From contig CAUYUJ010014002.1 in the NCBI GenBank assembly GCA_963575745.1, positions 172,501 through 236,500 of the forward strand: 64,000 nucleotides of DNA, in the 5' to 3' direction. Position numbers and translations under genes: made by a program. This stretch comes from Prorocentrum cordatum (lineage: Eukaryota; Sar; Dinophyceae; Prorocentrales; Prorocentraceae). Below the pieces are notes generated by a model, which saw only the letters and a program-made list of their open reading frames with translations, ran no database searches and was not told where the DNA came from. This document shows positions 20,007 to 31,396 of this stretch, piece after piece. The first letter of the stretch is position 1, and the number at the start of each line of letters is the position of its first letter.

Positions 20007-22090
20007 CTAGCCCTACCAGCGACCCCGTTCAGGGTCCACTTCGATCCGAGCGATCCGATTCGGTTTCGATTCCGGCTGGCTCGATCCGATTCGGCTTCGT
20101 ACCGATGCCATCCATCCAATCCGATGCACATTCCGGTTCGATACGATCACCTGATTCGACGTTGATGGACCCTGCCCCGTTTGGCATCGCCTGCTCCTGT
20201 GGGCGCGAAAGACCTCCGAGAAACGGCGCGCTGTACATCTGCGGGCAGCCGCGGCCGACCTTTGGGCGCCACAGCCTCGTGTCCTCCCTCGTCCTCCTCC
20301 TCCTCCTCCTCCTTCTCGCCTTCTCCAGTGCCCGAGTCCTCTCGAGAAGGTATAGGCGATTTCGAGCTCAAGCTTTTCGAGCCGGGCGTTTTCGCCAGAT
20401 TTCGGGCCCGGGAACCTCAAAGGTCGATCTGGCAGAGTCTGGCTCGGGAAATGGCGCAGAAACATGGGATCCGGGGCTCAGGTCATGATTTTTCACGATG
20501 TTGTATTTTTTGTTCCCTTCGCCGGACCTCGAGGTTATCGAAGGAGAAGAGCTGCATAACAATGAGTTTCTGGAGGGCAGAGCGAATTTCTTAGATCTGC
20601 GCTGCGGCCACACTGGCCGCGCCTCCGGCGCTGCCCCTGGCGCGCTACCCCCGCCAGGGAGGGGGTTCCAGCGCCGACCCAAGCAATCTGCGCGGACCTT
20701 CGACAGCTTGTGTGCACGTTTTGTTTCTCTGCCCGCAGTCTTCGCCTATGCCGACTCATCATTTACCCCGGCACCCTGCCTTCCGAAAATGTAGCGGCGG
20801 GATAATTTTTGGCAAGTTGTTTGCTTCTGGGGGCACTCACGGGGTCCAGGATCATCCGAAAACGACTCGGGGTCAAAGGCCAAGGCCCCCCGGGAGCCGG
20901 GAGGGGGTGCAAGGGCGAATCAGGAAATCGGGTCGGCGACCGGGAAATCCGGTCTCGAATCGGGAAATTGTCCTATGGCGAGCGGGGATTTTTTGGGGGT
21001 GAACGGAGCCACCGGGATTTTTGTTGGGCGAACGAGGGCATTTTTCTGGGCGAGCGAGAAAATGCTCCGGTCCCCCATGGATCAGGCGAAGATTTCTTCT
21101 GGCGGTTGTGAAATGACGTTTAGGGGCTGGGCCTCATCTCGTGCTTCGGACTGGCTGTCGTTGCGGGTGTACCGGGCTTCTCGGGCCATGTATCTCGCAT
21201 TTGCTTTCGTTGTGCTGGGGCCCTCTGAGGGCGGCACCGCATAATGCTGCCTTCGGTGTCATTTGCGCAGTCCTGGAATGTTGATCCTGGTGTGCGGTTG
21301 CTCGGCTGTCCCGAGCGGAAGTTCGGAAATGTAGGGTTGGCGGGTCCTGAGAGTTCCGCTTCCTACACTCGTTGCTCTCATGTGTTTCTTTGTTTTAACC
21401 TGGTAGAGAGCATTTTGGCTCGATGTTTGTTTGTTCTTATTCAGACTTGTTCTTTGTCATATGCCTTCGGTCTGTGGTGGTTGCAGGTGCCTTACGTTTC
21501 CTTGGTGGTCGGGGGTGTGCTTCACTCCTGCTTTCGTCGCGTACTGGTTCTCTGGAGGCGGCGCCTCATCGGGCGGTCTCAGGTGCCCCCCTGGATTGCT
21601 TGGAGTTCTCGACGTTCTGCCCTTCGCCATTCACGTGTGAGGCGCGGACGCGTGCGCGACTCGCTTTCTCCAGGCTGCCCTGGAACAGAGAACCGCAGGT
21701 TGGCACGGGCGGGCGCAGTGCGCTCGAGTTGTCAGTATCGGGCAGCGGCCCGCGCTGGTTTGCCATGGAACAGCAGTTCAGGAATGCGGCCGCGTGGCCG
21801 TGCTGCTGGCAAGATATCAGAAAGGATGGCGGATGGTGTGTGTGGGTCTCCCCGTTGGCAGTACAGGTTCTCGCAGGTGTTGTCCTGCTTCCGCCGGGTG
21901 GCCCTTTTGGTCCTGCGCTCCCTCCTCATGTGCGGGAGGAAGAGGGAGGGAAGAGGGGGGATGAAGGAGGGTGGTCGGAGGCGAAGGAGGAGGAGGGGAA
22001 GATGAGGTGGAGGAGGATGGAGGCAGGGAGGGGAAGGAAGTGAGGGATGAGGAGGATGAGGGAGGGGAAAGAGGGAGGAGGCACGGGCGG
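20007..22090. other. No confident gene; short GATCCGATTCGG words and a CTC tract
   Basis: 20040-20155 has repeated cgatccgattcgg words. 20290-20330 has a CTC tract. A frame at 21244-21990 (about 250 aa, lower GC, hydrophobic stretch with CLFVLIQTC) stays open but resembles no family I know, and its C-terminal part is a microsatellite. I do not call it. Confidence 0.45.
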
Positions 22091-22097
22091 GCGGAGC

Positions 22098-22527
22098 GTC
22101 GTCGTTGGCGTCGTGGTCGTCGTATTCGTCGTCTTCGTACGGTTCGTCCTCGTCGTCGTCGTCGTCGTCGTCGTCGTTTTCATGGTCGTCGTCGTCGTCG
22201 TCGTATGCAGCGGTCGTCCTCGTTGTCGTCGTGGTCGTGGTCGTCGTCGTCGTCGTCGTCGTGGTCGTCGTGGTCGTCGTCGTCGTCATCGTCGTCGTCG
22301 TCGTACTCCGCGTCGTCGTCGTCGTCGTTGTTGTCGTCAGCGTAGTCGTCGCCGTCGGCGCCGTCGTCGTCGTACCCGTCGTCGTTATGGTAGCGGTCGT
22401 CTTCGTAGTCGTCGACGTCTTTGTCGTCGTGCACCTCTGCGTCGTCGTTGTCGCCCTCGTCGTTGTCGTTCTCGTCATCGTGGTCATCATCGTCGTCGTC
22501 GTATTCGTCGTTTTCGCCGTGGTAGTG

Positions 22528-22560
<33 letters not shown>

Positions 22561-22665
22561 TTCGTCGTCATGCTTCTCGTCGTCGTCGTCGTTATCGTCC
22601 TCGTCCTCATCGCTGACGTCGTCATCGTCCTCGTCGTCGTCGTGTTCGTCGTCGCGCGTCGACCC
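22098..22665. repeat. CGT (GTC) trinucleotide microsatellite
   Basis: About 570 bp of gtcgtcgtc with variants. It is the sole basis of the poly-Val (plus) and poly-Thr or poly-Asp (minus) open frames here. Confidence 0.97.
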
Positions 22666-23785
22666 CACTGTGGAGCACAACCATACGTCTGTGTTTTTGC
22701 CCGCTTTCTGCACTGCCAGTTTACGAGTAGCATGGACGGTATGGTTTCCGCCCCTTACGTTGCCGTGCGACGAGTCAGGTCTTCTCTTACTTGTTCGGCC
22801 CTCCAGGGTTGCCCCGTGATGATCAGATCAGCCTTTTTTCTGTTCCCGCCTTGTGCGAGCCCGCGCGACGAGGACGAGTACTCCAAATCCCTTTCTCATC
22901 GACCCCCCCTAAAAAACAGGACCCCCCTCCGAATGCGACCTAATATTCCGGACCCCCCTCCTCGACGGGGCGCCGTGATAAACCGGACCCCCTAAGCTTC
23001 AATCCACAGGAAGCGCCCTAATAGACTGGATCCCCCCAGTTACACAAAAGGCGCCTTAAAAAACCGGACCCGGGGGACGATTCAAAAGGGATTTGGAGTA
23101 CTGTGCAGTTCTCAGATAGCTCGTAGAGAGCTATGAGAGGGTTTCAGATTAAGAAGCCGGAGCCGCAGGGCAGCCCCGGAGATAGATCGTTCCGGCGGCG
23201 GTCCAGGCTCCCCGGCGCGAGCTGCTTGAAGTTGCAGCGTGTCCCGAAGGTAAGCGTTTCCCAATACCTGTGCCTGGAAGCTCTCCAGAAGGGCCCTCGG
23301 AAGCTCTCCCCAGGTCCTTCCAGAGTTCCTCGCCACGCCTTTCGACGCCCTTCGTTTGCCCTGCAGTCTGGGTTTTGGGCTTCACAAGTCGATGATTGGG
23401 GACATCCGAAGGATTCCATGAATCCTCTGGCAGACCCTCAAGGATTCAACCGTCAAGCTTAAGACTGGAAGGGCGGGGTGGGCGGCAGGGGGGTGGGCAC
23501 CGGGCGGGGAGGTCCTCGGGGACGGGGAGGCTCGCCGTCGTCGTCGTCGTCGGCGAGCGGAGGAGGCCTTATTCATGTGTTCTATCCCTCCCACTCGACG
23601 TTGCTCATTTTTCATGTTTTCCGTCCCTTCCGCTCGACGCTGCTCCGTGCCTTCGGCGCTGCTCCACTCGACGGTGCCCATCCCTTCCGCTCGCCTTTAT
23701 CTTAATGTGTTCTCCCATGGATTTATTCATGTTTTTCCCTCCCATTAACTCCTCGGGGGCAACGATAGGGGGGGATAGCCATAGG
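22666..23785. other. No gene; short run of ACCGGACCCCC-like words
   Basis: 22900-23070 contains several similar words (aaaaaacaggacccccctcc, attccggacccccctcctcg, aaaccggacccggggg), an old short tandem repeat. The remainder is unremarkable. Confidence 0.5.
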
Positions 23786-23789
23786 GGGG

Positions 23790-23935
23790 GATGCATCGCT
23801 CCCCAATCGCCCAGTGATCGCCGATAATCGGGGCCCGATAGCCCCACCCCGCCCCGGAAGGTGCGGATTCGCGATCGGGGGCCTGTCGCCGATCTATCGG
23901 CGACGTATCGCCGATACCAGGTCGATGTTTCCCCC
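23790..23935 (+). repeat. CGCCGAT dispersed repeat, copy 1
   Basis: Contains ggggcccgatagcccc, then ggtgcggattcgcgatcggg, then cgccgatctatcggcgacgt, then atcgccgataccaggtcgat. The second copy is at 52555-52680, inside intron 2 of the RBR gene, with the same word order. Confidence 0.7.
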
Positions 23936-23948
23936 TCCCTAAGCTCAA

Positions 23949-24097
23949 GTCGGGCCCGTCCCTCTACAGGACGAACAGTCCCAAATCGTAAAAAACAGCC
24001 TGGGAACGATGCTTTGACTCTTTTTGGACCACTTGGGGGGGCCTTTCTGGGAATCTGGTCGATCTTTCCTCCAGACTCCGCCCGTGGGGAGACAGCC
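23949..24097. mobile_element. MITE of the GTCGGGC family, copy 2
   Basis: Left end gtcgggcccgtccctctaca, then gg. The right end is diverged (ctccgcccgtggggagacag, then ccc). The interior cagtcccaaatcgtaaaaaa is shared with the copies at 54302 and 60862. Confidence 0.65.
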
Positions 24098-24149
24098 CCC
24101 CCCCCATCGTTGTCCCTCAGCGCCGCGCTGCCGCGCGACGCGTCGACGC

Positions 24150-24350
24150 GAGCGCCTGCCCTTTGCCGCCCCCGCCCGCGCTGCGAGCGCGGGCGGGCGG
24201 GCCGGGGGCGCGCGCGGGGCACGGGCGGGCGCCGCGGGCGGCGGGCGCTCGCTCGCGGCCTCGCGCGCGGTGGCGAGCGGCTGCGCGGGCGGGGGGGCCG
24301 GCCGGCGGGCGGTCGGGCGGGCGCGGGCGGCCGGGCGCGGTCGGCAAAAC
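24150..24350. other. Extremely GC-rich GCGGGC tract
   Basis: Almost only G and C. All six frames tend to stay open, so the overlapping Ala/Arg/Gly-rich frames are not evidence of a gene. Confidence 0.8.
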
Positions 24351-24515
24351 GACGCGAAGATCAGGACAACATCGGATCGGGATAACTCGAAATCTCTGAG
24401 AATCGGCGGGTTTGGAGGATGTATTGGGCGCCGCGGCCGCTCCAGAGCGTTCCGGGACGCTCTGAGAGCGCTCCGGAACGCTCTGGAGCGATTTATCCCG
24501 ATCCTAGCCCTGTTT
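24346..24515 (-). repeat. AGAGCGTTCC dispersed repeat, inverted copy
   Basis: The reverse complement carries ccgccgattctcagagattt after the palindromic block (ccagagcgttccgg at the left edge here), matching the order seen at 17222 and 46757. Confidence 0.7.
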
Positions 24516-24584
24516 TAGTCGGTATCGTGGAGCCGAGCCCCAGCCCCATCCCCCCCAGAGATCCAGCGCACTGACAGAAATCAA

Positions 24585-24745
24585 GACGGAGGGTTTTCGC
24601 CCTCTTCGGCCTCCAGGGGCCCTCGCCGGGCCCCAGGACCGTCAAAAAACGGCTCAGGATGAAAAGCCGGTCCCGGGGAAGGGGTCGGGACCTCCAGGGA
24701 CCCCGCATTGAAACAAAAATCACGGCATTGGATCTTTGGGTCTCC
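24585..24745 (+). repeat. CGGCCTC dispersed family, short copy
   Basis: cttcggcctccaggggccct, then gaccgtcaaaaaacggctca, then ggatgaaaagccggtcccgg, then aaaaatcacggcattgg. Confidence 0.75.
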
Positions 24746-24889
24746 ATCCCCTTCGAGACCCCCACCAAATTTCCACCCCAGTCGGGGATACACCCCTCGA
24801 AACCCGAAGGGAACGACCCATATCCCCATCTAAGGGGGGCAAATCGGCCATTGGGGCCCAGGCCACGCCGCTGGGGATGGGGATCGGTT

Positions 24890-25110
24890 AAACGGTACTC
24901 ACGCGGGCGGGCGGGCGAACGGGCGGGCGCGCAGGCGGGCGGGCGCGCGGGCGGGCGCGCGGGCACGCCGGCGAGCGGGCTCGCGGGCGGGAGGGCGACC
25001 GGGCGAACAGTCGACAGGGCAGGCGACCGGGCGCGCAAGCTAAGGGGCGTGTGGGCTGGCGGGCGAACGGTTGAGCGCGCGGGGGCGTTTGGGTGAGCGG
25101 GCGCGCGAGT
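24890..25110. repeat. GCGGGCGG minisatellite
   Basis: Tandem gcgggcgggcgcgc words, with a second patch at 25360-25430. It produces Pro/Ala/Arg-rich frames on the minus strand. Confidence 0.85.
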
Positions 25111-25439
25111 TAGGGTGCGGGTGTGGCCGTCGTCGTCGTCGCTTTCGCCGCTTTCGTCGTCGTCGGTGCCGAACCCTTTCCTTTGTGACGCCCACGTAGA
25201 GCACAGACGAATATTATTGGTTTTGTCCCGTCGAAGCAGTATGTGTCCGCTCTTTGCGTTGCTAGATGGTGAATGGAGTTTAATCGTATGTCTGTAGTGT
25301 TCGCCCCTTATCATTTGCAAGAAGCGATCCGGTTTCGTGTGCCCCCGCTGCCACCTGACGAAAGTAAGCGGGCGGGCGCGCGGGCGGGCTGGCAGGCGGG
25401 TGGGTGGGCGGGCGAGCGGGCGAGAGGGCGTGATAGCGT

Positions 25440-26670
25440 GTGTTGTGCACCAGCGGGTTGGTAGGTGCAGCCGCTGACATGGCATAGTTTCACAGGGTTG
25501 TCATGCTGCTATGTATAGCGGAACGGATTTGCGCAACCAGGGTTGGCCGGACGGGTTGGTCCCAGACCCTCGGGGGTTGGCTAGGACGTTTGGCTGGGCC
25601 CGTTTCGCCTGGGATCTCCTTACATGTCTTGGTCCCGCTGATACGAAAAGTCTCAGGCCGAGCGTGCCCGCTCGCTTCCAGCACGCACTGCGTGGCTCTG
25701 AGCGGTTGGCCAGGCCTGGCCGTGGGGCTCGCGACACAGATTCTTGGATAACGCTTGTTTCCAGAATCCATAGCATATGGTACTGGTTATCGTTTGGCCT
25801 CGTCGTCGTCGTCATCATTTTGTTGCCGCTTTGATTTGTCATTACCGTGTCCACGTGTCCTCCGCGAAGTACCCCCGGATGCCTGCGACTCTCGCTGCCG
25901 ATAGCAACGGCGTCCGCCCTAAATCTCAAAAACTCGGGGTCATCGAGATTTCTCGCCAAGCACAGCGTTTTCGAACTTGGGGCAGGCGCTTTGCCTTGAG
26001 GTGTCCCACGGGGGCTCACGGCGCAAGCTCGGGGCGAGTTTTCGAAATTCGAGCAGGCGTTTTGCTTGTAAAATGTCTCATTTGGGCTTGCGGGGCAAGC
26101 TTGGAGTGAACCACTCACTGCACTCATTTGTAATTGCGTTGTGTATTGGAACAAGGGGGGTTCAAGGACGAGATGGGATGGAAATGTGATTGTGTCCACA
26201 TGACCCGTTGTTCTTGATGGGCTTTGAGTTCCCGGCGGCAGAGACGAGATCGGGATTTCATCTGGGATGTTTAGCTTCGCAATGTTTCGGGCGTTTTCTT
26301 TCGGAAATGTCCTTCCCGATCGTCCTGACATTGTCAGAGAAAAATCAATAGATCCTCGTTCGCCCTTCCGCAATTCCTCGCTCGGGAAGATAAATATCCT
26401 CGTTCGCTCGTCGAAGTTGCCTCGCTCGCCCGAAACAGATCCCCTCGCCTGTCGACCGGGGTGGGGTGAAGACCTCCGGGGGGCCACGTTGGGAAACACA
26501 CGACTTCGGGTGTGTGTGTGGGGGTGCACAAAGCCTTCGCGCCTTGGGCGGTCTGAGCGAGCCGAGGGGGCGGCATCCGCCTGCCCTTGCAGCTGCTCCA
26601 CTCTGCGCGAAAGGTTCGCGGCTCTTACCTTCCTCCTCTTCCTGCTCGTCCTCATGTGTCCGATGTTTGT
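25440..26670. other. No gene; one ~73-bp direct repeat
   Basis: 25962-26107 holds two copies of a segment (cgttttcgaacttggggcag; gttttcgaaattcgagcagg). A CCTCGTTCGC/CCTCGCTCGC word recurs at 26355-26450. The 384-aa antisense frame over this region matches nothing recognisable. Confidence 0.45.
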
Positions 26671-26698
26671 CGAGACGGTGAGCGATCGAAGGCCGCAG

Positions 26699-26730
26699 CA
26701 ATTCTTCGGCCCAAGCCATTCCAGCTGGAA
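26699..26730 (+). repeat. Tandem decayed DinoSL relics upstream of VWD-like gene 1
   Basis: caattcttcggcccaag, then ccattccagctggaa, the counterpart of the better preserved pair in front of gene 3 (45373-45404). The start codon follows 29 bp later, in a context identical in all four gene copies. Confidence 0.5.
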
Positions 26731-26758
26731 CCCCTAAACCGGCGACTGAACCTCTACA

Positions 26759-27038
26759 ATGTCTTACCATCTCCGTCTTCTTGCGTGTGCATGTTCAGCG
26801 CTCTGGGCGCAGGTGCAAGCGATCTCTCTTCGCACGCACAACCCCCAGGATCAATACATTACGGCACTCGGGTCGTGCCCCGCCGGATATGCGGCGATTT
26901 TGTCCGTGTCAGAGTGTGACGCAGCTGGCAGTGCGCTTGGGCTTACGCCGGGCCCCTGGGCGTCGACCAACTATGGTGGCAGCTGTGCGAGATGGGACGG
27001 CGGGTGGGCGGCATGGGGCAGCAATTGGTATTGGTATC
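26759..27038 (+). CDS. VWD-like secreted protein, gene 1, exon 1
   Basis: Encodes MSYHLRLLACACSALWAQVQ, an N-terminal signal peptide with cleavage expected near residue 22, and then the Cys/Trp-rich segment SCPAGYAAILSVSEC through CARWDGGWAAWGSNWYWY (residue 93). The same 93 residues start all four genes of the array. The open frame runs on to 27163, but from 27039 it is repeat sequence (GAAGACGCC..), which also heads each unit of the intron array, so the exon is taken to end at 27038 with a GA donor. Joined to 32373-33001 it gives 909 nt (302 aa plus stop) with no stop inside. A GT donor at 27034-27035 would put exon 2 out of frame. Exon limits are inferred, not observed. Confidence 0.75.
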
Positions 27039-28360
27039 GAAGACGCCTTCGGCGAATCACCGCAGGCCCCTGCCTTTTGGAAGCGCCAGTGTGGCCGACC
27101 GTTGCGGCCAGAGCTCGGCCAAGCCAGTTGTTCCCCCCAGCCGTTGTCGAAACCCTTCAGTGAACACGTAGGGGAGAAATATGACGAGGAGGTGAGGGAA
27201 GAAAAAGAGGAGGAAGAGGAGGAGGATGAGGAGAAGGAGGAGAAGGAGAAGGAAAAGGCTTTTCGGGAGCCTCTTGGGGCACTCTTGGAGCCTCCTGGGA
27301 ACTTCCTGGGGGCCCTTTGGAGGCCTCTTGGGAGCTTCCTTGGGCTTCTCAAGGGCCTTTTGAAGCTCCTTGGGAGGTTCTTTGGCCGTCTGATGGCGTT
27401 CCTGGCCCGTCTGACGCCGTCCGACGGGTCGACTTGGGGCCGTCTTGGGGGCTCTTGGGCCGCCTCGGGCCGTCGGAAGGCCGAAAAGAAGCAAATACCA
27501 CACTCCTTCAAAAACCCAAGGGGAATCAATGATTTTGGCCTCCTCGGGCCTTCCTGGAAGCCCTCTTGGGGGCCTCTGGGGCCGTCTTGGAGACCTCTAG
27601 GTGGCCTCTTCGGCTGTCTTCGGCCATTTTCGAGCCATCTTGGGCCGTTTTGATGGCCTTCTGGCCCAGACGCCTTCCGAAGCAGTTCTGGGGGCCTCTC
27701 TGGGCCGACTTGGGGCCCTCTTGGGGTGCTCCAGGGCCATCTGGGAGACCATCTAGGGCGTCTTAGAAGCCTCTTGGGCCGTCTTGGGGCCCTCTTGGGG
27801 CCTTCTTGGGGGCCTCTTGTGCCGTTATGGGGCCATCTTGGAGGCCTCTTAGGCGATCTTTGGGGGCTCTTGGGCCGTCTCAGGCCGTCGGAAGGCAGAA
27901 AATAAGCAAATGCCACAATCGTTCAAGCATCTTAGGAAAGTAAATGATTTTGTCCTCTTCGGGTCTTCCTGGGGGACCTCGGGGAGCCCTCATGGGCCGT
28001 CTTGGAAGCCATTTGGGCCGTGTTGGACTCCTCTTGGAGGTCTGCGGGGCCGTCTTGGGTCGTCTTGGAGGCTTCTGGGGCGAACTTGGAGGCATCTTGC
28101 ACTCTCTTGGGCCGTCTTCGAGTCCATCTTGGGCCATCTTGGGCGAACTTGGAGGCCATCTTGGCCGTCTTGGAGGCCATCTTGGGCGTCTCGGGGGATA
28201 TTTTGCGCATGTTGTGCTCGTTTCCGGTCATTCCCGGTGGCCCGCGAGGCGGGCCGAAGCCCCTGCAGGGGAGAGTTTTTTTGGAGAAAGAACCAAAACC
28301 AAGCCATTAGGATCTAGCACACGGGGGGCACCCTTGTTGCAAGTCCACAGTGGGCGGCGG
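27039..28360 (+). repeat. Composite intron repeat unit 1a
   Basis: Order of parts: head (GAAGACGCC.. gaatcaccgcaggcccctgc.. gaacacgtaggggag), purine tract (27185-27260), CTTGG-rich body, joint (gccgtcggaaggccgaaaag.. atcaatgattttgg) at about 27465-27545 and again at 27890-27960, second body, tail (cattcccggtggcccg.. aaaagaaccaaaac-type.. gggcggcgg) at about 28225-28360. Confidence 0.75.
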
Positions 28361-31300
28361 ATCTAAGACGCCTACGGCGAATCACCGCCGCCCCCTGCCT
28401 TTTTGGAAGCGCCTATGTGGCCGAACGTTGAGGCCAGGCCTGCCAAGCTATCGGACCATGTGTTCCCCGAATCGGTTTGGAAAGCCTTCGGGGAACACGT
28501 GGGCATCTTGAAGGTCATTTTGGCCGTCTGGAGGCCATTTTGACCCTTTCGGGCCTTCTTGGAGGACGTCTTGGAGGGCTCTTGGGCCGTCTTGGAGGCC
28601 ATCTTGAGCGTTTTGGAGGCCTCTTGGGGGCCTCTTGGGGCCGTCTTGGGCGATCTTCGGGGGCACTTGGGCCGTGTCGGGCCGTCGGAAGGCCGAACAA
28701 AAAGCAAATGCCACAATCCTTCAAACAATTCGGGGAAATCAATGATTTTGACCTTTTCGGACCTTCCTGGAGGCCCTCTTGGAGGCCACTTGGGCCGTCT
28801 TGGGCCGTCTTAGGGCCATCTTCGGCCGTCTTGGTGGGCTCCTGGCCCGTGTGACGCCGTCGGAAGCCGTCTGGAGGGTCTCTCTGGGCCGACTTGGGGC
28901 CCTCTTGGAATGCTCCATGGCCGTCTTGGAGGCCATCTTGGGCGTCTTAAAGGCCTCCTGTGCCGTCTTGGGGGCATATTGGGGCCGTCTTGGGGGCCTC
29001 CTGGGCCGTTCTGGGGCCTTCTTGGAGGCCTCTTGGGCGATCTTTGGGCGATCTTTGGGGGCTCTTGGGCCGTCTCGGGCCGTTGGAAGACCGAAAAGAA
29101 GGAAGTGTTCCAGTACATGGACAATATATTCGCACCCAATGCAGACGTGAAGGGAATGCTGGCCCCCCCCCCAGCCCCCCCACTTCAATGTTGAGATCGG
29201 CATGGGTGCTGCTTTGGAGGTTCGAATATGATTGTCCACCCAAGCCCCCCCTTCATTGCCGCATCTCCCCAATATTAATTTGGGGGTCCCGGGGACATCT
29301 TGCGTCGCAGGGTTCGGATATATTGTCCATGTACGGTCAAATCCTGAATTAGCCTGGCGAAGGACCCAACCATATGCACTTGTGAGTATCGCAATTGTGA
29401 ATAACTTCTTCGGTGGCGCTTCCTATGGGGCCACGCAACGCTGTACTGGGTGGGTGAAACGCAGGGAGCGAGGGCTGTGCTGGGTGGTGGCGGACGCATG
29501 CGGGCTGTGCCACTGGGACCTTCGGTGGAGCCCCCTTATGGGGCCACGCAACGCTGTACTGGGTGGGTGAAGCGCAGGGAGCAAGGGCTGTGCTGGGTGG
29601 TGGCGGACGCATGCGGGCGGTACAACTGGGACCTTCGGTGGAGCCCCCTATGGGGCCACGAAGCGTTGTATTGGGTGGGTGAAGCGCAGGGAACAATTGC
29701 TGTACCTGGTGGTGGCGGGCGCATGCGGGCGGTGCCACTGGGACCTTCGGTGGAGCCCCCCATGGGGCCACGAAGCGTTGTACTGGGTGGGTGAAACGCA
29801 GGGGGCATTTGCTGTATTGGGTGGTGGCGGACGCATGCGGGCGGTGCCACTGGGACCTTCGATGGAGCTCCTTGTGGGGCCACGAAACGTTGTACTGGGT
29901 GGGTGAAACGCAGGGAGCAAGGGCTGTGCTGGGTGGTGGCGGACGCATGCGGGCGGTGCCAGTGGGACCTTCGGTGGAGCTCTCTATGGGGCCACGAAGC
30001 GTTGTACAGGGTGGGCGAAACGCAGGGAGCAAGGGCTGTGCTGGGTTGTGGCGGACGCATGCTGGCTGTGCCACTGGGACCTTCGGTGGAGCCCCCTATG
30101 GGGCCACGAAGCGTTGTATAGGGTGGGTGAAACGCAAGGAGCACGGGCTGTGCTGGGTGGTGGCGGACGCATGCGGGCGGTGCAACTGGGACCTTCGGTG
30201 GAGCTCCCTATGTGGCCACGAAACGTTGTACTGGTTGGGTGAAGCGCAGGGAGGAAGGGCTGTGTTGGGTGGTGGCGGACGCATGCGGGCGGTGCCACTG
30301 GGACCTTCTGTGGAACCCCCTTATGGGGCCACGAAGCGTTGTACTGGGTGGGTGAAACGCAGGGAGCAAGGGCTGTGCTGGGTGGTGGCGGACGCATGCG
30401 GGCGGTGCCATTGGGACTTTCGGTGGAGCCCCCTATGGGGCCACGAAGCGCTGTACAGGGTGGGTGAAACGCATGGAAGAGGGAGGAGGGAGGAGGAGGG
30501 GGAAGAGGAGAAGAGGAGAGGAACGCGGGGACCGTCTCTTCAAAACGAGGACCCAACACCAGAAGATGGTTGGGAACACGAACCAAAGGGTCGTTTTTGG
30601 CCTTTTGTGGACTTCCTGAAGGCCTCTTGGAGGCCTCTTGGGCTGCTTGGGCCAGCTTCGAGCCAATTTCGGCCATCTTGGTGGGTTCCTGGCACGTCTG
30701 ACGCCGTCGGAAGCCGTTTGGGGGCCTCTCTGGGCCGACTTGGGGCCCTCTTGGGGCGCTTCTGGGCCGTCGTGGAGGCCATCTTGGGCGTCTTGGAGGC
30801 CTCTTGGCCCGTCTTGGGGCCCTCTTGGGGCCGTCTTGGGGGCCTCGTGGGCCGTCATGGGGCCATCTTGGAGGCCTGTTGGGCGATCTTGGGGCGACCT
30901 TGGGGGCCTCTTGGGCCGTCTTGGGCCGTCGGAAAGCCGAAAGGCGCAAATACCAACATCTTTCGATAATCTTAGGGAATCAAGGATTTTGGCCTCTTCA
31001 GGCCTTCTTGGAGGACCTCTTGAAGCCTCTTGGGCCGTCTTGGAGGCCTCTTGGGAGCCTCTTGGGCCGTTTTGTGCCATCTTGAGGCCAACTTGGGCCG
31101 TCTTGGGTGAATATTGGGCCCTCTTGGAGGCATCTTGGGGCCATCTTAGCCGTCTTGGAGGCCATCTCGGCCGTCTTGGAGGCGTCTTGGAGACCATCTT
31201 GGGCCATCTTGGAGCCGTCTGGAACGGAACAACCCTTTGTAACCACCTCTGGAAGATCTTTCGGCATCCTTCCGGGTGGCCGGCGGGACGCGCCGGCGCC

Positions 31301-31396
31301 CCAGGGGGAGTTCTTTGGGAAAAAGAACCAAAACCGAAACCGATAGGATTCGGCACGCCAGGCACCCCTGCGATGAATCGACAGGGAGCGGCGGAT
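28361..31396 (+). repeat. Composite intron repeat unit 1b, carrying a 112-bp satellite
   Basis: The head at 28361 lacks the purine tract and instead has gggcatcttgaaggtcattt. Joints lie at about 28680-28760, 29080-29110 and 30925-31010. A 112-bp tandem repeat (29411-30475) is embedded after the second joint. The tail with ccgggtggccggcggg and gaaccaaaaccgaaaccgat is at about 31260-31396. Confidence 0.75.
29411..30475. repeat. 112-bp tandem repeat (about 9.5 copies)
   Basis: Unit: ctgggtgggtgaaacgcagg, then gagcaagggctgtgctgggt, then ggtggcggacgcatgcgggc, then ggtgccactgggaccttcgg, then tggagccccctatggggcca and cgaagcgttgta. The length is 3n+1 and all three plus frames are open, which gives a 392-aa frame (29791-30969) that reads the same DNA in rotating frames. 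Confidence 0.95.

Noticed and set aside
21403-21418. Possible DinoSL relic (cattttggctcgatg)
   Set aside because: Only 13 of 15 positions fit, the 5' CC and 3' AAG are missing, and no gene was recognised downstream; could be chance.
21732-22995. Poly-Val (plus) and poly-Thr / poly-Asp (minus) frames of up to 333 residues
   Set aside because: By-products of the CGT microsatellite at 22098-22665; the flanking residues resemble no family.
24117-24400. Overlapping Ala/Arg/Gly-rich frames on both strands
   Set aside because: Almost pure G+C, so stops are rare in every frame.
29791-30969. 392-residue plus-strand frame
   Set aside because: Reads a 112-bp satellite in rotating frames and then runs into intron array; no domain and no conserved repeat peptide.
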